Positions 34,048 to 44,679 of a DNA stretch of 64,000 bases are shown here, one piece after another. The stretch comes from Ditylenchus dipsaci (lineage: Eukaryota; Nematoda; Chromadorea; Rhabditida; Anguinidae). The stretch covers positions 1 through 64,000 of the forward strand of contig SADC01000603.1 in the NCBI GenBank assembly GCA_004194705.1, read 5' to 3'. Positions within the stretch are counted from its first letter, which is position 1; every line of letters starts with the position of its first letter. The position numbers and the translations under genes are program-made. The notes beneath the pieces were generated by a model, which saw only the letters and a program-made list of their open reading frames with translations, did no database searches and had not been told where the DNA came from.

Positions 34048-34430
34048 AAAAGTTCGGGCAAACCCTTTCCGCGGCTGATTTTCTCTTTCAGCTTTTTTCT
34101 TAAATTTTTCAATATTTTTCCAAAATTTTAAGACTATCAGGTAGCCCTGCGATTCCAGTTTCTAATAAAGCATCATTTATTGCAATATTTTTGCAAAATT
34201 TAGCACAAAAAGGCAAGTGTATGAAGCAAGTCAGAAAATGATTTAGTTCATACTTTTGCCGTTTTAGGATATATTTTGCAAAGTTGTTGCACAAAGTGTT
34301 ACATTTTTAGAAACTAGAACCACAGGGCTACCTTATAGTATTAAAACTTAAAAAAAATTTTAAAAATTTTAAGAAAAAGCTGAAAGAGAAAATCAGCTGC
34401 AAAAAAGGGTATGCCCAAAAAGTTCTAGAA
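34048..34430. mobile_element. TIR element upstream of PNP
   Basis: aaaaagttcgggcaaaccct...gctgattttctctttcagc opposes gctgaaagagaaaatcagc...agggtatgcccaaaaagtt, and further in gtagccctgcgattccagtttct faces agaaactagaaccacagggctac. No coding region, and no clear target duplication. Confidence 0.75.
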
Positions 34431-35669
34431 AAACAGAAGCACAGTAATAAACGCAAAAATTCAAAATGCGCCAAACAAATAGATGCAAAAAAGACGTGAG
34501 ATTAATTTTTAGAAATGTAAATTTCGAGGCTAGTAGGATATACTCACTATCAAAATTTTCGACCCGAAACAAATAAAAAAAAATTAAGACCTAAAAATGA
34601 AAACTGTAGCCCCCACTCCTACTAACCACCTAAATTAGTTGAACAAAAACCACTTCCCACAAAATTCCACAAACAAATATTTCTCAAGAACACACACACA
34701 TTGAAACTCCATAACTGATTTAGTGCCTTCAATTTATACACACACCAATTTGCACTAAACAATCACTTTCACCTAATGATCAATCCACTTCGCTGAGGGC
34801 GGCCACCTCATGGTTCCTTCAAAAAATAAAATTTCTTCTTCTTCATAAGTTGGTCTCAAATGATGTGTGTCTAAAGATTTGTGGGTGTGATCACTGTGTG
34901 TTGTTGACAACAACTCGCTGCAATGAACAGGAAGGTTTAGAAAAACGGGAAATTGGGGGTGTCACGTGTGGCGTCTAAACCATGCTACTGTGGATGATTT
35001 GATTAGAAATGATGGATGGCTCCGTGGTTTCTGCTCTGACTTAAAGCACTTCAGCTCCCCAGGTTAAGTGCAGAAAGTAGCTGAACGTGATCGCGGAGTG
35101 AATAAACGGTGAAAGCTAAAGGGATTTTCACCCCCCCCTTTTTCTATATATTCCCGTTCGCATACTTTGTGCAATAAGTACATAAATTGTACATATGTGC
35201 ACTAATTTACATTAGCAATTGCAAACAAATGTTTTCTTTTTTTATCAAAAAGAAGACTCTATACGGCTTAGTAGGACTTAAAACCAGTGTTGTAAATCTT
35301 AGAATTTCGGCACCGACATCAGCTAACGGCACCGGTGCGGTGCCGTGAGCTGCTTGGTGACGGGCCGCACCTTTGTAATTTCCCTTTTTAATTTCGGTAC
35401 CGGCTCACGGCACCGACTCTCAAAAATTTCGGCACTGGCACCAGCTCTTTATTTGAGACCTGAAATCTTTAAAATTTTCGGGATTTTACGTCAAAATCTT
35501 TATTTTGTTGTAGCTCAAAAATTAATAAGCACTGCCAGTGGCGTACGCAGAAATTTCTGATGGAGGGGGAACAGGCCATTTTTAGGCAATTTTACCTACA
35601 CCGTTTTGAAAAAAATCTGACGGCGGGAGGGGGGGGGGCACCGATAAGAAAAAATCTAACGGGGGAGCA
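34431..35669. other. Intergenic upstream of PNP; half-elements only
   Basis: No exon seen. At 35285 a hAT-like end CAGTGTTGTAAATC begins GC-rich gcaccggtgcggtgcc repeats, but the matching right end was not found. At 35536 a CAGTGGCGTACGCAG end stands alone. The region 33893-34050 plus this stretch would hold the PNP promoter; no TATA or initiator can be argued. Confidence 0.4.
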
Positions 35670-35754
35670 CGTGTCAAAAAAGGCACATTTGGTAAAAAAA
35701 ACTTTTCGGTAAAAATTTTTTCTGGTAAAGGCACATTTGGTGAAATTTATTTAA

Positions 35755-36622
35755 AGGACCATGATTTTTGAACGCAGCGGCATCTCCAAATTTTGAATCG
35801 GCGGGGGACACTTCTTTATTCTGAAAATATTCAACAATTTCTTTTCCAAATTGTTTTTTCTTTGCATTTAAAATTCTATCAAAATATAGACCATTCAGTA
35901 GTCGAGCCCAACGTTGCTTAACATTGCCAGATCGGACGACTTAGGCTACTTTCACTGCACCATAACAGTGTTTTCATAATTCACACTGACAGTGACACTG
36001 ACATGTCAGTTTAGCGAACCTGACATTTTTTAAAAGTGGTTGTAGACATCAAAAAGTTGTCTTTTCGAAATTCTGTAAAGTGCGTTAGACAGCTGACGAA
36101 TTTCTGATTAAGAAGGGTGTTATCAGAGTTTTGACCTGTCTTTGAAAAAAAGTGTGAAAAAGTAAGTGTCAGTTTCATTTTTAATGTCAGTTTAGCAAAA
36201 AAGAGCCTAAACTGACACTGACATTTTTTTGCTAGACTGACATTAAAAATGAAAATGACACTTATTTTTTCACACTTTTTTTCCAAGACAGGTTTAAACT
36301 CTGATAACACCTTTCTCAATCAGAAATTCGTCAGCAATTTCGAAAAGACTACTTTTTTAATGTCCACGACCGCTTTTAAAAAATGCCAGGTTCGCTAAAC
36401 TGACATGTCAATGTCAGTGTCACTGTCAGTGTGAATTTCGAAAACACTGCACCATAACTACTTATATGAGATTTTAATTTGAACTGGACTAAGACATAAA
36501 ATTTAAATTTTTTAATGCAAATAAAAAAAATTCACATTCAAATTTAATTGGTGTCGATGATAAAAAGTGTCCCCGCCAATTCAAATTTTGGAAATGTCGC
36601 TGCGTTCAAAAACCATGGTCCT
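35755..36622. mobile_element. TIR element flanked by TTAA, carrying a hAT insertion
   Basis: AGGACCATGATTTTTGAACGC and gcgttcaaaaaccatggtcct are inverse ends. TTAA stands on both sides (35751-35754 and 36623-36626), as in piggyBac-type insertions, though the TIR is not the usual CCC start. Arms continue through ctccaaattttgaat / attcaaattttggaaatg. The hAT element 35966-36449 is inside. Confidence 0.75.
35966..36449. mobile_element. hAT-like MITE, TSD CACCATAA
   Basis: The ends CAGTGTTTTCATAATTCACAC and gtgtgaatttcgaaaacactg are inverse. CACCATAA is exactly duplicated at 35958-35965 and 36450-36457. The arms repeat TGACAGTGACACTGACATGTC and extend almost to the centre, making the whole 484 bp a hairpin. 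It shares CAGTGTTTTCGAAAA ends with 19520-20258. Confidence 0.92.
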
Positions 36623-36785
36623 TTAAGTAAAGGCAAATTTGATAATTTTTTTTGTCTGTGTGACACAATCTGTGACACGTAAAGAACCTGAAATGGCCGT
36701 TAACAAATTTTTTTCACCAAATGTGCTTTTACCAAAAAAAAATTTTACCAAAAGTTTTTTTTACTAAATGTGCCGTTTACTAAAT

Positions 36786-37792
36786 ATTTCTTTAACTTTT
36801 TTCGGTACACCCGGTTTGACTGTATGTTCATATTTGGAAAACTTAGAAACTGCAGGCGTGTTTTTATTTTAAAAAACCATTGGAAAAAGCCGGCATTCTT
36901 AAGAAAAAATGACCATAAATGTGGTATCATACAACTTTTGAAAAAAAAATTAAGAAGAAAAAAATTCCAAAAGGCAGGCGTTTGTCTTCCATAGAGGCAA
37001 TATGGACATTGGCCACCCTTACCGTAAATACATATCTCAAAAAATAGCGATAATAAATGAAAAAATTGCGTAAAAGACACAACTGAACAGCTAGCTGTAT
37101 GTAAATTTCACGCAATTTCTGACTGACAGCTTAGACACAAAATCATATTTTAAACTAGAAAGATTAAAACATTTTGTCTCCTCAATATCTTGAAGAATAA
37201 CTATTTCTCACTCCTAAAAACAGAAACCGCGTGGTTGGACGGAGAGAAAAGATAATTTCTCTGACGCAAAGTAGTTTTTCAACTTCATTTGCTAAGTGGG
37301 GCCATCAAGTATATCAATTACTACAAATTTTATTACAGTCAGAGTTTCATGGAAATTTGTTTAAACGTGAAATTTTTTAAAATTTAATAAATGATGCAAA
37401 AACAAAACATTTCTTGCCAGTTAAACAACAACAATTTTTGTGTCTACGCACGATTTCTTTGGTATTTCTTTGTTTGCTGCATCACTTTTATCAGTGTTTG
37501 TTGTTGTGTCGCAAACATTTATTATTGCTAGCAAGAATTTGCTTGATAAGAAAACGGTGATTACAAAACTCATTGATTAGAGTATGAACCAGATCATGTA
37601 TAATGGTGATTTTCGATACTTCAGCATATGCATTTTGTTATATAAACAGGCATCAATAATGTGAGTATGCCTTTCATAACTTTTGTTTAGTGTAGGAGTT
37701 CTTTGGGAACCTTGGGTGTGGGAAACACATTCAAGGCTGACCTACCCCAAGCATGAAGTTTCATCTATTTTAGAATGATGAATAAAAATTTC
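36786..37792. other. Intergenic, no gene recognised
   Basis: AT-rich sequence with several open frames on both strands, none with a recognisable domain or splice context. 37430-37510 is rich in short ttgttgttg words. Nothing else supportable. Confidence 0.4.
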
Positions 37793-38020
37793 GGCGCTAC
37801 TCGGTTATACACTCCCCCCAAAGTGATACTCGGGAATACCCCCCCCCCCCCAATCCTAGGAGCTACTCGGTATAAACCCCCACCCAAAAATCAAGATTTT
37901 AGGAGTGGTCAAAACACATTTTTAAGCAATAATTTCGCCATAAAAGGACCAGAAAAGCAATTTAAATAGGGTTCAAGGGCTGTATTGAGAGGGGAAGGGA
38001 CAAAATTACCGAGTAGCGTC
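37793..38020. mobile_element. MITE, TSD AAAATTTC
   Basis: GGCGCTACTCGGTTATAC and ttaccgagtagcgtc are inverse ends. AAAATTTC is duplicated exactly at 37785-37792 and 38021-38028. C-runs and the block aaaatcaagattttaggagtgg link it to 15345-16600; the ends link it to 7622-7867. Confidence 0.88.
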
Positions 38021-38226
38021 AAAATTTCTTTTAAAGAGTGAAGACAATTTTTTTGAATTCCCGCATTATGCAAAAGATACGAGACTAGGGTTGGAATAAG
38101 ACCGGTCCGAATATTTTTTCGGGAATTTTCCCGGAAATATTCCTGGTCTTAATCTTTTTTCCCGGTCCGATTCGGTCCGAATCTTTTATCTCCAAATAAC
38201 CAAATATATTTTTTAATGGCTGTAAC

Positions 38227-38473
38227 TAATTTACCCCGCCAAATTACTGATTTACCCGCCAAATTATTTTTTTACCCCGCCAAATTTGAATTTTGAGCAA
38301 AATACTCGTTTACCCCGCCAAATTACTGATTTACCCCGCCAAATTATTCATTTACCCCGCCAAATTTGAATTTTGAGCAAAATACTCGTTTACCCCGCCA
38401 AATTACTCGTTTACCCCGCCAAATTATTCATTTACCCCGCTAAATTATTCATTTTACCCCGTCAAATTTTCAT
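38227..38473. repeat. Subterminal minisatellite, TTTACCCCGCCAAATT units
   Basis: About ten units of 20-22 bases, sometimes with a tttgaattttgagcaaaatactcg insert giving a higher-order repeat. They are the inverse of the array at 39672-39945 in the other TIR. Confidence 0.88.
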
Positions 38474-38560
38474 TTTACTTGGGATGTTTGTATTCTGCCT
38501 ATGTTGATTTTCATCTTTAAGTACTAGCTTCAGATAAAAGAGGAACTGCTGCTTCTTGGA

Positions 38561-39312
38561 ATGAGGAAAAGGTTTGCCAAAACAAAGAAGAAATTGATTT
38601 ATGGTTGGCCCAAAACTCAATCTGGTGCTATGATTCATCTCAAGGAAGCCTCAAAATTGCCACTGATCGCTACATTTGCCAATACTCTAAGAGGAATCGT
38701 GCGCTTCTCAGATTCAGACAAGACTTTCTTCCCAACTTATGCTGCAATTTCTTCGCATGAGGACACTTGGAGTTACAAGGGCTTTCTGGAGGCCATTTCT
38801 CAAGCAGGCAACTACAAACCAGAGCTACTAAAGGTATTTTTTAGCTTGCGATCAAGTGTTTCCAAGTGCAAAGCGAGGTATGTGCAACGCTGGTGTGACA
38901 ATGGATCTGAACAAGGATTTGCCGAAGGCTAGAATATACCAAGAAGCCTGTGAAGAGATCAAAAATGATGTGGCAAAACTTGCTATGGCTTCTTCACTGC
39001 TGGAACTTGCTGCTGGTTAGTTCACTAGTTGTCCATTCCTAATTAGTCTCACTCCTCTTCGAACTCTTTTAGCTTCTCGAACGCTTTACGAACACTGGCA
39101 AGATGAATATTTTAGGTACAAGACTCTTCAAGAATCATTTTTGTAATGAAGCATTCTGCTGTGTCCCTGGCTACATCTCATGCAGTTGTCCGATTGGGAT
39201 CAAAGATGGCTTATGCAAACTGAAAAGCTGATTGATCCTTTGCCGCGACCACTAGAGCAACGAATGAAGAGAGGGAAAAGAAAAAAAGTTGGTCAAGCTT
39301 TGGAGCGAATTT
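38561..39312 (+). pseudogene. MULE-type transposase remnant
   Basis: The first part, 38561-38840, reads through FANTLRGIVRFSDSDKTFFP and AAISSHEDTWSYKGFLEAISQ. Another frame at 38861 then reads VFPSAKRGMCNAG...LNKDLPK, and a tail at 39195 reads KLIDPLPRPLEQRMKRGKRKK to a stop. The order (AAISSHE block, then PSAKRGMC before a basic helical region) matches the remnant at 45312-46255, where WFH follows. The frame changes, a cysteine-histidine pair is disturbed, and the stretch from the fold's second half is short, so it is not functional. Confidence 0.7.
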
Positions 39313-39671
39313 AGTTATCACTTATACAGTACATATTTTTTGCTTGAATTTGATGTGAACTGTTTGCTTTGTTGAGCTTTTTGGTAATAAAGTATTCTTG
39401 TCATGGTTTTATCTCTTTCCATTTTTACGTATTGAAGCATGGTAGATTTATAACAACTTGAGAGTTTACTGGCATTTGATATGAAGATATCGAAAAAAAT
39501 AGTGGTCTTCCCTAATGAGACAAATCATGTATTCTTGGCTAACTTTCTATTTATCTCCTCTTTGTTTTGGCAAACCTTTTCCTCATTCCAAGAAGCAGCA
39601 CTTCCTCTTTTTATCTGAAGCTAGTACTTAAAGATGAAAATCAACATAGGCAGAATACAAACATCCCCAAG

Positions 39672-39945
39672 TAAAATGAAAATTTGACGGGGTAAAATGA
39701 ATAATTTAGCGGGGTAAATGAATAATTTGGCGGGGTAAATCAGTAATTTGGCGGGGTAAATCAGTAATTTGGCGGGGTAAACAAGTATTTTGCTCAAAAT
39801 TCAAATTTGGCGGGGTAAAAAATAATTTGGCGGGGTAAATCAGTAATTTGGCGGGGTAAACGAGTATTTTGCTCAAAATTCAAATTTGGCGGCGTAAAAA
39901 AATAATTTGGCGGGGTAAATCAGTAATTTGGCGGGGTGAAACAAT
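39672..39945. repeat. Subterminal minisatellite, AATTTGGCGGGGTAAA units
   Basis: About eleven inverse units of the array at 38227-38473, with the same gagtattttgctcaaaattcaaa higher-order spacer. Both arrays lie inside the TIRs and keep matching order, which suggests exchange or hairpin-templated copying between arms. Confidence 0.88.
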
Positions 39946-40239
39946 TTGAGCCTTTTTTAATTATAAAAAATCGATCAAAATCGTTAAAAAACACACCAAA
40001 AGTATTCAAAACGATTTTTCGGTCCGAATCTAAGATTTGGACCGGGAATAAACTGGGAATATTCCCGAGAATATTCCCATCACCCAACCCTATACGAGAC
40101 GCACCTATGCCCACTAATAGAGTGGGTCATTTCAAAGGTCTCTTAAAATCGAGCATATAAGTTTTTGGTCAACTTTATGCATCAACGAAAGACTTCTATT
40201 TAGCTTAAATAAAAATGTTATAGGAAATCAGTTTAGTCA

Positions 40240-41331
40240 ATGAAGCCATCTCCTACGCCTAATCTCGACTTGGCGAGTTGGTGAGTACTGCGCGAAATTT
40301 CTCAGTAATATTTGTCTAATTTGTTTAGCCAATTTGGGCTGGACCAAGTTCCGAAGCGCTATCGGAAGACAGTCAGAAGAACCGTCATGCCACCAGTTTA
40401 CTCCAATCCAAATGACTGGTACGTGAAAATATTTAAAGCTTTGTACTTATGATTTGTTACCATAAATCTGTTCCTTTCTTTGAATAATTATTTTAAGGCT
40501 TGAATGCTTGGAAGATGATGACATAGCAAAGATGAATGCTGGGCTTTCCAAAAATGTTCCTCTTGACTGCCAGGAGGGTGAAAGCAATGCTACCTTCACA
40601 CAGGAAATCGACTCCAACTCCGAAGATTATGACTTCATTGGCAATTTCGCTGTAAAGTGGGTCATATGGTCATGGTTCCTATATATATATTTATTTGACT
40701 CTCTAGGAAGAAGACGCAAATCCTAACAAGAGAATCCGAGAAAGACAGTCGACTGGCTGCACTGAGCACCGCGACCGCCGAAACTAATAGCAACAAGATG
40801 GAGCAGCAGATTGGAGACAATATCCATGGAAACAAAATGCGGTAGATGTTTCTGTCTGTGTGCTGTGGTGGTGACTTTTAATGGTTACAGGTGTGAAATC
40901 GTTCAGCAAGAAATCACGATTGTGCCAGAGGATGATAACTCCTGGTCTTTCGTTCCATCCACGCCTTCTTGCATAAGTGCTCGGGATGAAGACGGTAAAG
41001 AAAACTTGCCGGACATCGAACTTCTGAATTGGAAGCAAATTGAATTGGAGCAAGCCAACGCATCATTGACCAAAGAAGTTGCCCTGTTGAAGGAATTAGT
41101 TGCGAGAAATGAATTTGAGCTTGCCAAACAAGGAAATCTGCTGAATCAGTTCACCCGATGGATGCACAGTCAGCAAAACAACAGTGGTCAAGCGGTATAT
41201 TTCTGCTGTACTAATAAAGTCTACAATTCTTATTTCAGAAACCGGTGGTACTCAATCACTTGATTCCGGCTTTAGGAAATCCGCCTGCACCAGCTCCGTT
41301 CAATCCACGTCGTGTGAGAACTCGTCGCTAG
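40240..41331 (+). CDS. Complete six-exon gene, coiled-coil protein (273 aa), family uncertain
   Basis: Exons 40240-40280, 40329-40418, 40498-40656, 40707-40841, 40891-41194 and 41239-41331 have GT-AG introns of 48, 79, 50, 49 and 44 nt. All joins keep phase over 822 nt. The start is the ATG after gtttagtca, which could be a trans-splice acceptor. The protein has a basic N-terminal part (KRYRKTVRRTVMPPVYSNP), a Ser/Asp/Glu-rich middle (NSEDYDFIGNF; VPEDDNSWSFVPSTP), then LLNWKQIELEQANASLTKEV and a heptad-like helix to about residue 235, ending in a Pro/Arg tail (PRRVRTRR). An AATAAA lies at 41417. No signal peptide. The RRTV segment, acidic middle and WK before a coiled coil recall geminin, but this is only a resemblance. 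It is the only fully intact gene seen. Confidence 0.85.
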
Positions 41332-41620
41332 TTGAGAAATTATCAGTTTTTGTGTACAGGGTTTTCGATCTCTATATTGGCTGTTATTAAAGCTGGTGTT
41401 GAACGTGTTTTGCAAAATAAATGTTAGGTTTTTTTTCCACTACTTCCTTCATTTTGTTGATATGAGACTAATTCAGCGAGAGGGAAAACAGAAGAGGGGA
41501 GAATCGAGTACTGGAGAGTCGGCGTTTTATGCCTAAAAGTACTGAACAAGTCTTCTAGGAATTTCGAATTTTTAAAGTAGCTCACCGACTTTTTTTATTC
41601 ATTTGGTTAAACTTAGATAA

Positions 41621-41868
41621 CGTATTTCCTCTAATTACCGCCCCGGGGCGGCAATTAGAAGCATGCAATTCTTTCAAACTTCTAAGTGGTTCAAAACTCG
41701 TGTTTTAATTTACTGTTTGAGCTGTGTAAAAAGTGCCTGTTAGATTTTCGAAATCCCTCGCAGGCAGTTTTTAGAAAGCTCGAACAGTCAATGAAAACAG
41801 GATGTTCAGACCACTTGAACTTATGGGCGGGGCCGCAATTAGAGGGGCGGCAATTAAAGAAAATACGA
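41621..41868. mobile_element. Mariner-like MITE (TA-CCGTATTT family)
   Basis: The left end cgtatttcctctaattaccgccccgg and right end gcggcaattaaagaaaatacg are inverse and flanked by TA. The interior gcatgcaatt...ctgagctgtgtaaaaagtgcctg is nearly the same as 61961-62188, so the two are close copies. The very first base pair of the end has changed. Confidence 0.85.
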
Positions 41869-41872
41869 TATA

Positions 41873-42132
41873 CCGTATTCACTCTACTAACTCCCCATGG
41901 GGAGTTATTTTTCAACCCTCAAAAACCGGAAAATTTTAGGTCGATTTTAAGATTTTTCGGTGCTCAACCACAGTTTGAAACTGAAATCAGGTAATCTCGT
42001 AGTATCTAAGAAAACGCTAAATGTTGATTTGCAAAATGTTTGCTTTAGGCTGAGATATGGGGTCCGTAGGGTGGGGACTTATTAGAGGGTGGAGAGTTAT
42101 TAGAGGATGAGGAGTTAATAGAATGAATACGG
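41873..42132. mobile_element. Mariner-like MITE adjoining the previous one
   Basis: CCGTATTCACTCTACTAACTCC and ggagttaatagaatgaatacgg are inverse and flanked by TA. It starts four bases after the preceding element ends, so one inserted at the TA border of the other. The interior is unrelated to the neighbour except for tttttcaaccctcaaaa, shared with 17832-17984. Confidence 0.85.
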
Positions 42133-43166
42133 TATTATATTGCGGATTAATCTTTTTTCGAATCGGCATATTACAAACGGTGTCTTCAGTATCTGGGTAA
42201 GGAAATCCGCTTGATCGCTGTAACGTACGATATTTAGGGTCCACCCCGATTGATACCCACCGATTGATCCCCGTTCAATTAAAAATGTCATTCTTTATGC
42301 GGTAGGTCCCAGTTAACTGTTATATCTTTTCGGATATTTAGGTACCCGATATAAGACCTGACGGGCTGTAAACTGTACCTAAAACATTTATATGGCTCAG
42401 TTCTTAGTCTATTTCCAAGTTACTTGTATGGGTACCCAGGTTGTAGAACTCAGATGGTGTAGTAGTACTCGGGTAGTGATATTTTCATCTTGTAAAGAAT
42501 TTTTGTTATTTTAAATGTTTTTCTATGATCCAACTTCAGTTATATATATATGCACCAACTAAACCGAGTGATCATCCACTTGGATGAAAATTTTTTTTTT
42601 GACGTTGTTTATGTTCCAAAACCTGTTATCTGGACTGATTCGGGCATTTTGAAGATGGTTTGATAATAGTAAAATGAAGTTTTGTATGGTATTTTTTGAG
42701 CATAGGTAGCTACCGTATTATCTCCATTAAACGGGCATGCCCACAGGGGCTTAAAATTCAAAAACATAATCACTTTAAAAACAACAAAACGCCAAGATTT
42801 TTGAAAGACATTTTCTTATATTTTCTATAATTTCCAGTGTTTATTGACTACGATATGCAAATTTTGACGAAAAATTCCTTTTTTTCAGCAAGGATTAGAG
42901 TTTCCAATCAAAAGTCAACGCAACCTTAGCGAACTTTCACTGTTAAGACTCAAATCTATTAAATACATATACTAAGCTTGTTTGTCATGACTAAGAAAAA
43001 ATATCTGAAAAATCCATTTCTTATGTCAAAGAAACTCTGAATAAATGAAAATTTTGGAAACCTATAGAGTAGGTCAACTTCGAACCAATGCTAAAAAACG
43101 GGCAAGAAACGGAACACAGGAAAAAACTTTATTCAAAAAAAACAGACTATAACAATATCGAAGAAG
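42133..43166. other. Intergenic; one dispersed repeat copy
   Basis: 42540-42720 (accgagtgatcatccacttgg, then ttccaaaacctgttatctgg and gaagatggtttgataatag) is a copy of the repeat also present at 55620-55800 and 56090-56240. At 42716 a taccgtatta-type end is unpaired. AATAAA on the minus strand near 43130 could serve the citrate synthase fragment. Confidence 0.45.
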
Positions 43167-43352
43167 TTAGGTAGGCAATTTGGCCAACAAATTCACCGAG
43201 TCTTCATAGGCGTATTCCCAATAACTGGCCTTGCTTACTCCATCTGAATAGGCTTTGGTGAACTTCGACTCACTCTTCAGGGCAGTAATGGCAGCTACGA
43301 ACTGAGACATAGGATGGAGCACAGAAAGAAAATTTTCAACAATATGGACCAC
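43167..43352 (-). pseudogene. Citrate synthase C-terminal fragment
   Basis: The minus-strand frame reads [20 protein letters not shown], then [20 protein letters not shown] and [17 protein letters not shown], then TAA. Mitochondrial citrate synthases have this run (LHPMSQLSAAVTALNSES...YWE..YEDSMDLIAKLP) a little before their C-terminus. The enzyme condenses acetyl-CoA and oxaloacetate in the TCA cycle. Here the usual continuation after KLP is missing, no donor or acceptor bounds the block, and no other citrate synthase exon is in the window. It is a detached fragment, perhaps captured by a mobile element. Confidence 0.8.
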
Positions 43353-43418
43353 ACGTATGGTAATAGTAGAATTTTGAAAAAGAAACTACAGTCTGAATTT
43401 TCTTACTATACATTCACA

Positions 43419-43623
43419 ATGGGTCAATCGATCAGCAAATATTCCACTTTTCACAAAGAACTTCAACTCCCAAGTCTGATGGTAGAAATATTCAGTGACC
43501 ATTACATTGATAGACTTGAAGCCTTGGACACTGATGTTTACCTCAATGAAGAAATTGATTTATGGCCTAGAAGTCCTGATGGTGAACATTACGTTCCTTT
43601 TGTTTTTGCTACGAATAATTTTT
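43419..43623 (+). CDS. Isolated 5' exon, possibly astacin-like
   Basis: ATG opens 68 codons, MGQSISKYSTF...DHYIDRLEALDTDVYLN, ending EEIDLWPRSPDGEHYVPFVF, ATNNF, then a strong donor TTTT|GTAAGT. The W-P-x(5)-G-x(3)-(I/V)-P phrase resembles the start of an astacin metalloprotease domain after its propeptide. The HExxH zinc site would be in later exons, which I did not find, so the call is weak. No signal peptide is visible. It lies 66 bases from the antisense citrate synthase fragment. Confidence 0.4.
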
Positions 43624-43791
43624 GTAAGTTAAATAAAAGATTTAAAAAAATTCATAAATCACCATTTATTGTTAAGGTGATGTTTTATTGTACCCTATCA
43701 GTTTCTGATTTTTCATGTTTTGTGTGCTTACAAATAAAAATAATTAAGCAGACAGTTTCAATAAATTTATTGAACAAATGCGGTTGATCAC

Positions 43792-43895
43792 TATAGTCGG
43801 GTCTCGATTTTACGTACCCTGGCGAGCGTCAATAGGGGTACATAAATCGAGGGATACGTTATATCAGGGGTACGTAAAATTGAGGCTCGACTTTA
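43792..43895. repeat. Short pogo-like hairpin
   Basis: agtcgggtctcgattttacg faces cgtaaaattgaggctcgact, with two inner copies of tacat/tacgt-aaatcgag. It resembles the AACCTCG-type ends of the pogo-like MITEs here but lacks a clear TA duplication. Confidence 0.55.
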
Positions 43896-44185
43896 ACTTA
43901 AGACAGTTGTTTTAGAAATACCAAGCGTCTAAATTGAAATACCGAATATCTCCTTGTAAGGCCCAAGTTGGGCCGCCCACCTTCTTATAAGATCCCATGC
44001 GGGTTTAAAATGAGCTAAAACTTCTGGTTTCATTCACCTTTTAGGCCCTGTAAAAGAAGCCTGATAAAGTATGTAAAGATCTAACGGAAATTTTTTTTAG
44101 AGAAGAAGTTTCAGGCCATTTACAGTTTCGAAAAAAGGAAGGTTGTTAAATGAGGCTCCTACAATACAGGGGGCGGGAAAGAGGG

Positions 44186-44332
44186 TCAACTGGCGGCCAT
44201 CCCAACTGGCGGCCCCGACTGGCGGCCATCCCGACTGGCGGCCCCAACTGGCGGCCCCCAACTGGCGGCCATCCCAACTGGCGGCCCCGACTGGCGGCCA
44301 TCCCGACTGGCGGCCCCAACTGGCGGCTACTA
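44186..44332. repeat. Minisatellite AACTGGCGGCC, alternating CATCCC and CCC
   Basis: The unit ACTGGCGGCCATCCC / ACTGGCGGCCCC repeats about nine times at 13-17-base steps. The frame translates to NWRPQLAA-like repeats only because of the repetition. It is unrelated in position to genes. Confidence 0.9.
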
Positions 44333-44679
44333 TGACAACTACCTATTACGCGACTATCTAAAGGTGTACTAAATACCTGTATGGTATCTCAACCTTCGAA
44401 AGCAAATCTTCTGACCGAACTAGCAGTGCCAGCGTGACCGCATAGACTCTTGATCTGTGTACCTAGGTGGTTATAGCCGGCGGTGTAAAGGTTATAAGTC
44501 ATATAAAGGCTAAAAAAAGTCATATAAAAGGCTAAAAATCAAAGTAAAATAGGTGCCGTAAGAAGACAGCTGAGTTTAAGAAAAACAGCATGAATCACTG
44601 AGAAAACAATGAAATTTAGCGAATAACCGCGTTCGCTACCGAGATTTATGTAGTCTGCACAAAATATGCCTCAAAATAG

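Larger units (their letters stand above)
35670..36785. mobile_element. Outer inverted-repeat element (GGCACATTTGGTAAA arms)
   Basis: ggcacatttggtaaaaaaaac...tttggtgaaattt at the left faces aaatttttttcaccaaatgtgc...gttttttttactaaatgtgcc at the right (36705-36778). Almost all of the inside is the next element, 35755-36622. Ends not exact. Confidence 0.65.
38086..40092 (+). mobile_element. MULE-like element, 2 kb, ~500-bp TIRs, TSD TACGAGAC
   Basis: TACGAGAC is duplicated exactly at 38078-38085 and 40093-40100. Ends begin TAGGGTTGGAATAAG and finish caaccctа-like. The TIRs are about 510 and 540 bp (38086-38594, 39555-40092). Each contains the outer cggtccgaat block, a minisatellite of GGCGGGGTAAAT units, and an inner near-perfect block (gcttcttggaatgaggaaaa and its inverse). 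A broken transposase of the MULE type lies between them. Long TIRs plus this protein point to Mutator-like elements; the TAGGGTTG tip by itself looks like hAT. Confidence 0.88.

Noticed and set aside
44143..44361. Two ORFs rich in NWRPQLAA
   Set aside because: Produced by the ACTGGCGGCC minisatellite.
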